Shown here piece after piece: positions 9,052 through 17,782 of a stretch of DNA of 64,000 nt. This stretch comes from SHZL01 sp031362985 (GTDB taxonomy: Bacteria > Pseudomonadota > Gammaproteobacteria > Xanthomonadales > SZUA-36), in the NCBI GenBank assembly GCA_031362985.1, contig JANLTO010000025.1, forward strand, positions 16,820 to 80,819, given 5' to 3'. Within the stretch, counting starts at the first letter, position 1. Every line of letters begins with the position of its first letter. The notes beneath the pieces are model-generated. The model was not told the origin of the DNA. It made no database searches and saw only the letters and a program-made list of their open reading frames with translations. Made by a program: the position numbers and the translations under genes.

Positions 9052-10425
9052 ATGTCCCAAGCACATATTCTGGTAGTAGATGACGAGCCGGATATTCGAG
9101 ATCTGGTCTCGGAGATCCTGCAGGATGAAGGCTACCGCGTTACCACAGCCGAGAACGGGGAAGCTGCGCGCAGCGCCTTTGCCCGCAAGAATCCTGACCT
9201 CGTTCTGCTGGATATCTGGATGCCGGATGTCGATGGCATCCTGTTATTGAAAGAGTGGTCAGCGGGCACCGGTTTGCCTTGCCCTGTAGTAGTCATGTCA
9301 GGTCACGGCTCAGTTGAAACCGCCGTTGAAGCAACCCGGCTGGGCGCGTTTGATTTCGTGCAAAAACCAATTTCACTGGCCAAGCTGCTGGCCATCGTGA
9401 GCCAGGCGCTTGCCTCCCGCAGCAGCGAGCCTGCGCGGCGACCGCCACCTGCTTTGCCATCGGAACCGGTGGGCAACAGCCCGGTGATGCAAATCCTGCG
9501 CGCCAAGGTCGAGCAGGCGGCCCAACATGAATCTCCCGTGCTGATCACTGGTGAGTCGGGTAACGGCAGGGAGGCTATGGCGCGATTCATCCATAGCCGC
9601 AGCGCGCGCAAGGGCGAGTTCGTAGTGCTGGATCATTCGCAGCTGGAAGGCGAGAATGTGCGTACCTATTTACTGGGACAGGATCGCGCGAGTGGCGGCC
9701 AGGCCGGCATATTTGATCTCGCCATGGGCGGGACCTTATTCCTTAGCGAAATTCAGCGCATCCCGGTCGACGCGCGCAGGATCATCAACCAGGTACTCGA
9801 ATCCGGCCAGTTCGTGCACGAAGGCGGCGCCGGCAGGCACCCGCTCAACTGCAGAGTGATGGCCAGCGGCAGCGTCGATCTGCTCGACCTGGCCCAACGC
9901 GAACCGGCGCTGAAACAGCTTTACTATCGCCTGAATGTGCTGGCGCTGGCGATTCCCCCCCTGCGCGAGCGACCCGATGATGTACCGGATCTTGTGCGAT
10001 TCTATGCGGACTGGTTTCCCAATCACGAAGGCCTGCCCTATCGGTCCTTTAGCGTGTCCGCCCTGAACCGGCTGCGCAATCACAGCTGGCCAGGCAACGT
10101 CCGCGAGTTGCGCAACCTGGTCCAGCGCCTGCTCATCCTGGGTGGAGAGGGCGACGTAACCGTTGCCGAAGTGGACGAGGCATTGCGCCAGAACCTTACA
10201 GAGCCAACCAGCAGTGGCAGTCATCTCGAGATATTCAAGTTGCCGTTGCGCGAGGCGCGGGAACAGTTCGAGCGTGAGTACCTGAGCTATCAATTACAAC
10301 AAGCCAATGGCAGCGTCGGCAAACTTGCCGAGTCGGTCGGCATGGAACGCACCCACCTGTACCGCAAATTACGCGCACTGGGAATCGATCCAAAGACAAC
10401 CACAGGCCAGGGAACAGGCAAGTGA
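9052..10425 (+). CDS. ntrX: NtrX-like response regulator with degenerate AAA+ domain
   Basis: 457 residues: receiver domain (phospho-Asp D54 in LVLLDIWMPD), an AAA+ sigma-54-type central domain, and a C-terminal Fis-type helix-turn-helix (GSVGKLAESVGMERTHLYRKL). The central domain is worn. Walker A reads GESGNGRE (167-174; the usual Lys is Arg), Walker B reads GGTLFLSEI (226-234; the usual Asp is Ser), and no GAFTGA loop is present. NtrX proteins commonly lack GAFTGA, but loss of both nucleotide motifs suggests it binds DNA without ATPase or sigma-54 activation. It is coupled to trkA by a GTGA overlap. Its kinase partner ntrY is 7.6 kb upstream. Confidence 0.85.
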   Translation: MSQAHILVVDDEPDIRDLVSEILQDEGYRVTTAENGEAARSAFARKNPDLVLLDIWMPDVDGILLLKEWSAGTGLPCPVVVMSGHGSVETAVEATRLGAFDFVQKPISLAKLLAIVSQALASRSSEPARRPPPALPSEPVGNSPVMQILRAKVEQAAQHESPVLITGESGNGREAMARFIHSRSARKGEFVVLDHSQLEGENVRTYLLGQDRASGGQAGIFDLAMGGTLFLSEIQRIPVDARRIINQVLESGQFVHEGGAGRHPLNCRVMASGSVDLLDLAQREPALKQLYYRLNVLALAIPPLRERPDDVPDLVRFYADWFPNHEGLPYRSFSVSALNRLRNHSWPGNVRELRNLVQRLLILGGEGDVTVAEVDEALRQNLTEPTSSGSHLEIFKLPLREAREQFEREYLSYQLQQANGSVGKLAESVGMERTHLYRKLRALGIDPKTTTGQGTGK

Positions 10426-11798
10426 AGATTGTAATCCTGGGTGCCGGGCAGGTCGGGTCAACGGTGGCTCATAGCCTTTCCAATGAAGAAAACGACATCA
10501 CCATTGTCGACACCGACGCGCACCACCTGAAGTTTCTGCAGGACCGGCTGGACATCCGTTGTGTGCATGGTTTCGCCTCGCATCCCAAAGTCCTGGTACG
10601 CGCCGGCATCGAGGATGCTGACCTGCTCATCGCCCTGACCAACAGTGACGAAGTCAACATGACAGCCTGCCAGGTTGCATACAGCCTGTTCAACACACCA
10701 ACAAAAATTGCCCGCATCCGCTCGTCCGAGTACATGGATCACCCGGCCCTGTTCGCCAGCACTCACTGCCCTGTTGACTGGCTCATCAGCCCGGAATCAC
10801 TGGTCGTACAGTACATCTCGCGCTTGATTGAGTATCCCGGCGCATTGCAGGTTCTGGACTTCGCCGACGGCCGGGCGCAACTGGTTGCAACCTTGGCCGA
10901 GGCCGGCGGGCTGCTGGTAGGGCAACGCCTGGAAACCCTGCGCAATCACATGCCTGCCGGTGTTGACGCACGCGTGGCAGCGATCTACCGGCAGGACAAG
11001 ACCATCATTCCTGATGGCAGCACCGTGATCCAGGAAAATGACACGGTCTTTTTTCTCGCGGCACACAAGCACATTCGCACCGTGATGAAGCAGCTGAGAC
11101 CGCAAGATAACCCGGGCCGACGCATCATTCTCGCCGGTGGCGGTAACATTGGCGCCAGCCTGGCACGCAGCCTGGAACTCAATCATCACGTCAAGATTAT
11201 TGAACGCTCGCGCGAAACTGCCGAGCAGGTCGCAGCAGAACTCGAGAAGGCCATCGTACTGGTGGGTGACTGCGCGGATGAGCAACTGCTGCGCGAGGAA
11301 GGCATCGACAATACTGATGTGTACTGCGTGTTGACCAATGATGACGAAGCCAACATCCTTTCCTCCATGTTGGCCAAAAAAATGGGCGCTGGAAAAGTAA
11401 TCGCCCTGATCAACCGACCGGCCTACGTTGACCTGGTGGAATCCGGCTCGATTGACATTGCGGTATCGCCACAGCAGGTCACAATCGGAGCGCTGCTTAC
11501 CCATATCCGGCGCGGCAACATGGTGCGTGTACACTCACTGCGAAGGGGCGCTGCCGAGGCCATTGAAGCAGTGGCGATCGGTGACCGGCGCAACTCGCGC
11601 GTGGTAGGCCGCAAGGTTGAGGAAATCGACCTGCCCGAGGGCACGACCATTCCGGCCGTGGTGCGCGGCGAGGAAGTTATCATTGCCCACCACGATACCG
11701 TCATCCAGGACCAGGACCATGTCCTGTTGTTCGTTCCGGATAAGCGTCAGATTGCCGCAATCGAACGCTTGTTCCAGGTCAGCGCAACATTTATTTAG
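10422..11798 (+). CDS. trkA: TrkA, NAD-binding regulatory subunit of Trk K+ uptake
   Basis: 458 residues, full length for TrkA. Two RCK_N Rossmann folds are visible (MKIVILGAGQVGSTVA at the N-terminus and RRIILAGGGNIGASLA at about 233), each followed by an RCK_C ligand-binding domain. TrkA sits on the cytoplasmic face of TrkH/TrkG and gates potassium uptake in response to NAD(H) or ATP. The GTG start at 10422 overlaps the ntrX stop, so the two are translationally coupled. ntrYX-trkA is a common arrangement in gammaproteobacteria. The stop codon (11796-11798) touches the start of a dispersed inverted repeat. Confidence 0.92.
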   Translation: MKIVILGAGQVGSTVAHSLSNEENDITIVDTDAHHLKFLQDRLDIRCVHGFASHPKVLVRAGIEDADLLIALTNSDEVNMTACQVAYSLFNTPTKIARIRSSEYMDHPALFASTHCPVDWLISPESLVVQYISRLIEYPGALQVLDFADGRAQLVATLAEAGGLLVGQRLETLRNHMPAGVDARVAAIYRQDKTIIPDGSTVIQENDTVFFLAAHKHIRTVMKQLRPQDNPGRRIILAGGGNIGASLARSLELNHHVKIIERSRETAEQVAAELEKAIVLVGDCADEQLLREEGIDNTDVYCVLTNDDEANILSSMLAKKMGAGKVIALINRPAYVDLVESGSIDIAVSPQQVTIGALLTHIRRGNMVRVHSLRRGAAEAIEAVAIGDRRNSRVVGRKVEEIDLPEGTTIPAVVRGEEVIIAHHDTVIQDQDHVLLFVPDKRQIAAIERLFQVSATFI

Positions 11799-11826
11799 GG
11801 AAACTCTGATTTATTCAGGGTTTCCT
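11798..11826. repeat. Dispersed inverted repeat, copy 1 (trkA 3' end)
   Basis: GGAAACTCTGA (11799-11809) is mirrored by TCAGGGTTTCC (11815-11825) around TTTAT. The first 20 bases, GGGAAACTCTGATTTATTCA, recur exactly at 36266-36285. It could act as a bidirectional terminator hairpin, but the shared sequence suggests a dispersed element. Confidence 0.65.
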
Positions 11827-11854
11827 TAGAACCAGCTCAACAGGAAGCCTGCCA

Positions 11855-12202
11855 CTGAACAGCGCAAGTCTCGAAAAGCTGATTGAAAACGGGCGTGACA
11901 GCGCCCTGCTCCGCCTGACCCTGGCCCGCTTGTTACTACGGGAAGGCCAGGCCGATGCCGCTCTGCGACACGCAGAATGCGCAGTCCGGCTGGATCCTGC
12001 GTTCACTGCAGCATGGAAGGAACTGGGCCAGCAGCGCCAGCAGGCAGGCCTGGCGGAACCGGCAATAGCGGCCTACGAACAAGGCATGGAAGTCGCCAGG
12101 CGCAATGGCGACAAGCAGGCAGAAAAAGAAATGACCGTATTCCTCAAACGATTACTGAAAGCTCGGGAGGCCAGGGATGAAACCAAGCCGGACCGTAAGT
12201 AA
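11855..12202 (+). CDS. Small tetratricopeptide repeat protein
   Basis: About 115 residues with two to three TPR-like helical pairs (ALLRLTLARLLLREGQADAALRHAECAVRLDPAFTAAWKELG, then AGLAEPAIAAYEQGMEVA). A basic C-terminal helix (KEMTVFLKRLLKAREARDE) follows. Soluble cytoplasmic proteins of this layout occur widely in gammaproteobacteria without a defined function. The start is uncertain: no ATG is available. I chose CTG 11855, seven bases after AGGAAG; a TTG at 11930 would cut off the first helix. It lies on the same strand as trkA and dtd, with 33 bases before dtd. Confidence 0.55.
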   Translation: MNSASLEKLIENGRDSALLRLTLARLLLREGQADAALRHAECAVRLDPAFTAAWKELGQQRQQAGLAEPAIAAYEQGMEVARRNGDKQAEKEMTVFLKRLLKAREARDETKPDRK

Positions 12203-12235
12203 CACTGGCCAACGGACCAGGTTTCAACTCGCTCG

Positions 12236-12715
12236 ATGATCGCTTTATTGCAAAGAGTATGCGCAGCCGCGGTGCATGTTGAAGAAATGAGTCCGGGCGG
12301 CGAAACTCAGCATACGCGACTGGCCGGGCGCATAGACCACGGAATGCTGGCCCTGATCGGGATCGAGCGGAAGGACGAAGACGAGCAGGCGCAGCGCCTG
12401 GTGCAGCGCATGCTGGCCTGGCGCATGTTTGACGATCCCCGGGGCAAAATGAATCTTGATCTTGTGCAATCCGGCGGTGGCTTATTGCTGGTGCCGCAAT
12501 TCACGCTTGCCGCTGACACCAACAGTGGAAACCGGCCGAGCTTTTCGCGCGCTGCTCCACCTGCTGAGGCCACCCGCCTTTTTGAGCTGGTGGTTGAGTT
12601 AGCCCGCCAGGCCCACCGGACGGTCGAAACCGGCATCTTCGGTGCTCATATGAACGTCAGCCTGGTCAACGACGGGCCAGTGACGTTTTGGCTTCAGGTG
12701 CGCCCGGCCACCTGA
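12236..12715 (+). CDS. dtd: D-aminoacyl-tRNA deacylase
   Basis: 159 residues. It hydrolyses D-amino acids (and misloaded Gly) from tRNA, a cytoplasmic proofreading step. Family motifs are present: PQFTLAADT at 87-95, the place of the catalytic SQFTL with Ser replaced by Pro, and NDGPVTFWL at 145-153 with the cross-subunit Gly-Pro. Compared with the usual 145-residue enzyme there is an insertion of about ten residues near 18-27 (MSPGGETQHT) between the first two strands. The 3' end overlaps the convergent ntrC gene by 22 bases. Confidence 0.88.
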   Translation: MIALLQRVCAAAVHVEEMSPGGETQHTRLAGRIDHGMLALIGIERKDEDEQAQRLVQRMLAWRMFDDPRGKMNLDLVQSGGGLLLVPQFTLAADTNSGNRPSFSRAAPPAEATRLFELVVELARQAHRTVETGIFGAHMNVSLVNDGPVTFWLQVRPAT

Positions 12716-14142
12716 AGTTGCGGGGGCGATGAGTCGTCCTCCGGGTCAGGCGTCTTATTCCCCATCTGCTTGAGCTTGCGGGTCAGGGTGTTGCGTCCCA
12801 GGCCCAGCATTTCCGCAGCGCGAATACGCTGCCCGCCGGTTTGCTCCAGAGCGCATTCGATCAATACCCGCTCTAACTCGCTTTGTGCGCGGTTGACCAG
12901 ATCCTCGCCGCCCGCACGTAACTCGGCTTTGGCCCAGCGCCTCAGTCCGTCCGGCCATGCCGGTTCTGCTGATTGGGCTGCTGCTGGCGATCGCATCTCG
13001 GGCGGCAGGTCTTCCGGAAAAATAAGTTCCGCGGGCGCCATGACGCTCAGTTGCCGGCAGATATTCTGCAACTGGCGAACGTTTCCGGGCCAGTGGAACT
13101 TTTCCATGACCGCAAGCGCGTCTTTTCTGAGGTGCTTCTCATCGAGCCCCAGTTCGCGTGCAGCAAGGTGCAGGAATCGCCGCGCCAACAAGCCGATATC
13201 CTCCGCGCGGTTGCGTAGAGGCGGCAAGGCAATGTGGATCACATTCAGCCGGTGATACAGGTCTTCACGGAAACTACCGTTCTGAACCTTGGCAGCGAGA
13301 TCCTGGTGCGTGGCTGCGATGATGCGTACATCCGCAGTCAACAGATCGTGACCCCCCACGCGGTAAAAATCACCTTCCGCCAGTACCCTTAAGAGCCGAG
13401 TCTGCAAAGCCAGCGGCATATCTCCGATTTCGTCCAGGAACAGCGTGCCGCCGGAGGCTTCCTCAAATCGTCCTTCGCGCCGGGCGTGGGCGCCGGTAAA
13501 TGCGCCGCGCTCATGGCCAAACAACTCGGATTCCAGCAATTCCGCAGGAACAGCGGCCGTGTTCAATGCAACAAACGGACGCCTTGAACGCGGGCTGTGC
13601 ACATGCAGCATCTGCGCCACGACTTCCTTGCCGGTACCGGTTTCACCGGTTATCAGCACGCTGATGTCAGAGCGCGAGAGTCGTCCAATGGTGCGGAACA
13701 CTTCCTGCATCGCCGGGGATTCACCCACCAACTGGCTGTCAGCAGATTCACCCGCCTTATCTACCTCCAGCAAACCGGGTGCAATGGCCCTGGCGACCAC
13801 GGAAATGACCTGGTCCAGATCAAAAGGCTTGGACAGGTAATCAAATACACCCTTCTGGAAGGCTTTTACTGCCTGGTCCAGATCGGAATATGCCGTCATC
13901 GCAATGACGGGAACCGTAACGCCCTGGCGCTGTAGCACATCCAGAATATTGAGTCCATCCGCATCCGGCAGGCGAATGTCTGTGAGAATAGCCTGCGGTG
14001 CCGCCTGCTCCAGCGCGAGACTCGCGTCCGCCACGGTAGTGAAACATTGCACCTCGTAGCCACCGCGATTGAGTGCGCGTTGCAGCACGTAGCTTATGGC
14101 CTCATCATCTTCCACTACCCAGATGTCCGGACGCTTGGTCAT
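12694..14142 (-). CDS. glnG: NtrC (NRI), sigma-54-dependent nitrogen regulator
   Basis: 482 residues: receiver (D55 in AILTDIRLPD), AAA+ domain with intact Walker A GETGTGKE (166-173), GAFTGA loop (213-218) and Walker B GGTLFLDEIG (231-240), and a C-terminal Fis-type helix-turn-helix (RIRAAEMLGLGRNTLTRKL). In contrast to the ntrX product in this window, every catalytic motif is kept. Phosphorylated NtrC activates sigma-54 promoters such as glnA under nitrogen limitation. The ATG overlaps the ntrB stop (ATGA, 14139-14142). An unusual acidic, Pro-rich tail ends the protein; this tail-coding stretch overlaps the end of dtd. Confidence 0.94.
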   Translation of the reverse strand: MTKRPDIWVVEDDEAISYVLQRALNRGGYEVQCFTTVADASLALEQAAPQAILTDIRLPDADGLNILDVLQRQGVTVPVIAMTAYSDLDQAVKAFQKGVFDYLSKPFDLDQVISVVARAIAPGLLEVDKAGESADSQLVGESPAMQEVFRTIGRLSRSDISVLITGETGTGKEVVAQMLHVHSPRSRRPFVALNTAAVPAELLESELFGHERGAFTGAHARREGRFEEASGGTLFLDEIGDMPLALQTRLLRVLAEGDFYRVGGHDLLTADVRIIAATHQDLAAKVQNGSFREDLYHRLNVIHIALPPLRNRAEDIGLLARRFLHLAARELGLDEKHLRKDALAVMEKFHWPGNVRQLQNICRQLSVMAPAELIFPEDLPPEMRSPAAAQSAEPAWPDGLRRWAKAELRAGGEDLVNRAQSELERVLIECALEQTGGQRIRAAEMLGLGRNTLTRKLKQMGNKTPDPEDDSSPPQLQVAGRT

Positions 14143-15269
14143 GACCCTGCTTCCATTCTGCGCGCTGCATGCTGTGCCGGCACATGCCCGGGTGATTGCT
14201 CTGGTGGTTGTTCTGCCAGCTTCCGCGCCAACGGCAGGTAAAGGCAGAACCGGCTACCGCCACCGGGTTCTGCGCGTATCGGCTCGTACGTCAGCAAGCC
14301 GCCGTGAGCCGCCGCAATCTGCTGTGACAGAGCCAGCCCAAGACCGGTTCCATTGCGTTTTCCTGTAACCAGTGGCAGAAACAACAAATTGCGCAGGGAT
14401 TCCGGCACCCCCTCTCCGTCATCACTTACATCAATGCGCAGCAAACTGGTGCTGGTGGATTGCAGCAACGCACCACCGTGTTCGACGCGAGTGCGGATCA
14501 CGATGCGCGAAGAACCGGCCTGCATGGCATTGCGCAAAAGGTTCAGCAGCACCTGGCGAATCGCCATAGCATCACCCAGGAATTCCGGGATGCTGGGATC
14601 GAAATCCCGCTCAACAACAGCTTGTTGGCCAAACTCAATTTCGACCAGGCCGATTACCTCGTCCAGCAGCGGATAGAACTGCACCGGATTCTGTGCCAGC
14701 CTTGGTTGCCCAAAACTCAAGATCAATTCGTCAATGCGGTCAACCTCGCGCATGATCAAACGCGCCAGTGTTGCCATTTCCGGGGAAGCCAGTTCATTGG
14801 CCAGCATTTGTGAGGCCCCGCGAATGCCGCCCAGCGGATTGCGAATCTCGTGGCCAAGATTGCGGCTTAGCAACTCGAGCAGCCCGGTTTGCAACTCACG
14901 CTGTTCCAGCCGGTGGCGTTTGCGCTCCCATTCCAGGTTGGACAATTCCAGCAACACCATACCCTGTTCGCCAGGCTGCACCGTGCAATCATATACCCCG
15001 CCAGCGAGCTCCAATTCGTGCAAACGTACGCTGGTTCCATCTGCCCGGCACTGCCGCACAGCCGCAAGCATTTCCTGCGGGATAAACGGCACGTCTGCCA
15101 GAGGGCGGGCAAGAGCACGCTCCCGGCCAACGCACAGGCAATGCACTGCGGCGGAATTCATCATCTGGATGCGACCGTGGCCGTCCAGGCACATGACGGC
15201 TGTGTCCATCAAGTCCAGGACCGCATCCTGGTATGAAGCTGTAACGGGTGGGCGGAGAGGCTGGTTCAA
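14139..15269 (-). CDS. glnL: NtrB (NRII), nitrogen-sensing histidine kinase/phosphatase
   Basis: 376 residues, cytoplasmic, no membrane helix. An N-terminal PAS domain (residues 15-110) precedes HisKA with the phosphoacceptor His140 in RNLGHEIRNPLGGIRG, then a HATPase domain with N-box (LLNLLRNAMQA) and glycine box (GTGLGLALSQQI). It phosphorylates NtrC when nitrogen is short and dephosphorylates it when PII signals sufficiency. The start is TTG (15269), whose last bases form the TGA stop of the DUF4124 gene, so both are coupled. The stop in turn overlaps the ntrC start. Confidence 0.93.
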   Translation of the reverse strand: MNQPLRPPVTASYQDAVLDLMDTAVMCLDGHGRIQMMNSAAVHCLCVGRERALARPLADVPFIPQEMLAAVRQCRADGTSVRLHELELAGGVYDCTVQPGEQGMVLLELSNLEWERKRHRLEQRELQTGLLELLSRNLGHEIRNPLGGIRGASQMLANELASPEMATLARLIMREVDRIDELILSFGQPRLAQNPVQFYPLLDEVIGLVEIEFGQQAVVERDFDPSIPEFLGDAMAIRQVLLNLLRNAMQAGSSRIVIRTRVEHGGALLQSTSTSLLRIDVSDDGEGVPESLRNLLFLPLVTGKRNGTGLGLALSQQIAAAHGGLLTYEPIRAEPGGGSRFCLYLPLARKLAEQPPEQSPGHVPAQHAARRMEAGS

Positions 15270-15877
15270 GTTCCGCCGTGCGGTGTCGGCCTTGGCGCGT
15301 TCGCCTGCACTGCCTGTTGCTTGATGTAGAACGTAACTTTGGGTGTGCTGGCTATTTTCTTGCCCCGGTCACCCAGCAGATCGGCATACACGGTGTGCTC
15401 ACCCCGGTCCAGTGTCAGCGCCAACATGCCATCCTTGGTTTCCGCCTGCGCAGTGCCATCCACATACGCGCGCACCCGCATGTTGGGCTGAAGTGCAGCT
15501 GAACTGCCCCAACTGACCACCACCGTGTTGGCAGTGCCCCAGAATGTTTCGTCCTGGACTGGCCGGGTGATACTGAAATCCTTGTACATTTTGCGCAATT
15601 CCCGGGGAGTTAGCTCTGCGGGTAGCGCGGGGTCAGCGGCATCCGCTGGGGTATCGCTGGGGGGTGCTTGCTCCACGTAATCCGTATCGACGACCGAAAG
15701 CTCGGGTAGCTGCATCGGTGCACTGCCGTCAGCAGGAGCCTGATCGGTATAAGTGACATTACCCTGGGCGTCAACCACCTTGTAAATCTGCGCCACCGCT
15801 GCGCTGGACCAAAGGCCGCATGCCCACAGCAGCACGGCGGCTACGCACACCTTCCCGGTCAATTCCTTGTTCATCAT
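15266..15877 (-). CDS. Exported DUF4124-domain protein
   Basis: 203 residues. A signal peptide ending near AVAQIYK leads directly into the DUF4124 motif (IYKVVDAQGNVTYTDQAP). Proteins with this domain are periplasmic and of unknown function. The C-terminal half (residues 95-190) looks like an immunoglobulin-like beta-sandwich. A strong AGGAGG lies upstream; with MM at the N-terminus, the second ATG (15874) has the better spacing. The gene sits between glnA and ntrB, as in many gammaproteobacteria, and is coupled to ntrB by TTGA overlap. A link to nitrogen control rests on position only. Confidence 0.8.
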   Translation of the reverse strand: MMNKELTGKVCVAAVLLWACGLWSSAAVAQIYKVVDAQGNVTYTDQAPADGSAPMQLPELSVVDTDYVEQAPPSDTPADAADPALPAELTPRELRKMYKDFSITRPVQDETFWGTANTVVVSWGSSAALQPNMRVRAYVDGTAQAETKDGMLALTLDRGEHTVYADLLGDRGKKIASTPKVTFYIKQQAVQANAPRPTPHGGT

Positions 15878-15898
15878 TACCTCCTGTTAGCATGGGAC

Positions 15899-15932
15899 AC
15901 TGCCTGCTCTGCAATTTTGCAGAACAGGCAGT
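15899..15932. terminator. Hairpin between glnA and the DUF4124 gene
   Basis: ACTGCCTG...CAGGCAGT enclose an inner stem CTGCA/TGCAG, with two-base bulges on each side. There is no clear T-run on the minus strand, so it may be a processing or attenuation hairpin that lowers expression of ntrBC relative to glnA. Confidence 0.5.
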
Positions 15933-15977
15933 TTCTCCGGGGTCAGGCAGGCTGAAAGTAAGGCTTGCCGGACGGGC

Positions 15978-17387
15978 CTATAGCGAATAGTACATATCAA
16001 ATTCGACCGGATGTGTACTCGCGCGGAAGCGGGTAACTTCCTGCATTTTTAATGAAATGTACGCATCGATCAGGTCATCACTGAAGACTCCACCCACTTT
16101 GAGGAATTCCCGGTCGCCATCCAGGGCATCGAGGGCCTGGTCCAGGCTGGAGCATACTTGCGGTATGGCCTTGGCTTCTTCCGGAGGCAGATCGTACAAG
16201 TCTTTGTCCATGGGAGAGCCCGGGTCCAGCTTCCTGGCGATACCGTCCAGCCCGGCCATCATCATTGCAGCAAAAATCAGGTAGCTATTGCCTGCAGGAT
16301 CGCCAAAGCGAATTTCAATACGGCGGGCCTTCGGATTTGCGACAAAGGGAATGCGGCAAGAAGCTGAACGGTTGCGTGCCGAATACGCCAGCATAACCGG
16401 GGCTTCAAAACCGGGCACCAGGCGTTTGTAACTGTTGGTGGTGGAATTGGCGAAAGCGTTCAGGGCGCGGGCGTGTTTGAAAATACCACCGATGTAATGC
16501 AGCGCCGTGTCCGAGAGTCCACCATAGCCGTCACCGGTAAAGAGGTTCTTGCCACCCTTGGCAATGGACTGGTGCACGTGCATGCCCGAGCCATTGTCAC
16601 CCACCAGTGGTTTAGGCATGAACGTGGCCGTCTGCCCGGCAGCGTGAGCAACATTGTGTACCACGTACTTGAGTACCAGGATTTCATCCGCTTTGTGGGT
16701 CAGTGTTGAAAACCGGGTGCCAATCTCGCACTGCCCGGCGGTTCCCACCTCGTGGTGGTGTACTTCAACACCCAGGCCCATTTGCGCCAGCACCCGGCAC
16801 ATTTCAGCGCGGAGATCATGCAATGAATCCACCGGTGGCACGGGAAAGTATCCACCCTTTACGCCGGGGCGATGTCCGCTGTTACCGCCTTCGTACTCAG
16901 CTGAAGAGTTCCAGGCGCCTTCTTCGGAATCAATCTCGTAGGAGCAGCCATGCAGGCCATTGCTGAAGCGCACATCGTCAAATACAAAGAATTCCGGCTC
17001 CGGGCCAAAGTAAGCCGTGTCGGCAATGCCGCTGGAGGCGAGATAGGCTTCGGCGCGCTTGGCCAGTGACCTGGGGCAGCGGCTATAACCTTCCATGGTA
17101 TGCGGTTCAAGTACGTCACAACGAATAATCATGGATTTGTGCCGGGCAAACGGATCCACCACGGCGGTTGCGGTGTCCGGCATCAGCACCATGTCCGATT
17201 CATCAATGCCTTTCCATCCGGCGATCGAGGAACCGTCGAACATCTTGCCTTCCACAAAAAGATCTTCATCAACCGCCGCCAGGGGCAGACTGATGTGGTG
17301 CTCTTTGCCACGTGTGTCGCAAAAGCGCAGATCTACGAATTCAATTTCCTGGTCCTTGAGTGTTTTAAGTAATTTTTCAGCGCTCAT
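15978..17387 (-). CDS. glnA: Glutamine synthetase type I
   Basis: 469 residues, full length for the dodecameric GSI-beta enzyme that makes glutamine from glutamate, ammonia and ATP. Signatures include the N-terminal FDGSSIAGW motif, the ATP-binding region KPLVGDNGSGMHVHQS, and the adenylylation loop KDLYDLPPEE with the modifiable Tyr at 398, so activity should be controlled by GlnE. The ATG is preceded by ACAGGAAA. A sigma-54 promoter and an NtrC box lie upstream, and ntrB/ntrC follow in the same direction. Confidence 0.97.
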   Translation of the reverse strand: MSAEKLLKTLKDQEIEFVDLRFCDTRGKEHHISLPLAAVDEDLFVEGKMFDGSSIAGWKGIDESDMVLMPDTATAVVDPFARHKSMIIRCDVLEPHTMEGYSRCPRSLAKRAEAYLASSGIADTAYFGPEPEFFVFDDVRFSNGLHGCSYEIDSEEGAWNSSAEYEGGNSGHRPGVKGGYFPVPPVDSLHDLRAEMCRVLAQMGLGVEVHHHEVGTAGQCEIGTRFSTLTHKADEILVLKYVVHNVAHAAGQTATFMPKPLVGDNGSGMHVHQSIAKGGKNLFTGDGYGGLSDTALHYIGGIFKHARALNAFANSTTNSYKRLVPGFEAPVMLAYSARNRSASCRIPFVANPKARRIEIRFGDPAGNSYLIFAAMMMAGLDGIARKLDPGSPMDKDLYDLPPEEAKAIPQVCSSLDQALDALDGDREFLKVGGVFSDDLIDAYISLKMQEVTRFRASTHPVEFDMYYSL

Positions 17388-17462
17388 TTTCCTGTTGTCC
17401 TCGATGGTCGTACGAAATGGATTAGCACGAAATGGGTTGGTGCATGGAGATCATACTGATAA

Positions 17463-17478
17463 TGCAGGTCTCATGCCA
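17463..17478 (-). promoter_or_regulatory. Sigma-54 (-24/-12) promoter of glnA
   Basis: On the minus strand TGGCATGAGACCTGCA carries the invariant GG and GC separated by exactly ten bases. The predicted start near 17452 gives a leader of about 65 bases before the glnA ATG. Confidence 0.75.
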
Positions 17479-17641
17479 AACCGTATTCGAGCAATTTGTT
17501 GCATTAAATAGATTTTCGCCTCTGTTTAACAGATTTTACGCGCATTTAGCCGCTAGTTTGCGCTGGAAGAAATACGGGTAAACGGTAAAAATCACTCAAG
17601 GCACGGCGGCGCCCAATGACAGTGCATTGATCATAGCAAAA

Positions 17642-17658
17642 TGCACCATAAAAGTGCA
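17642..17658. promoter_or_regulatory. NtrC-binding enhancer site upstream of glnA
   Basis: TGCACCATAAAAGTGCA is a 17-base palindrome matching the NtrC consensus (TGCAC...GTGCA). It lies about 165 bases upstream of the -24/-12 promoter, a normal enhancer distance. A weaker half-match (AGTGCATTGATCATAGCA) adjoins it near 17620. The remaining gap from 17388 to 17782 shows no gene. Confidence 0.7.
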
Positions 17659-17782
17659 CCTAGACATCGCGCCGGAGGATTGCAGGCAGATCAACTCCAC
17701 TGCGCAGGGCCTGAAACGCGACCTGATCCTGCTACCCCGGCGGCACCCGTTCGTGGCGAACGCGGCGCGCAAAACGGATCGT

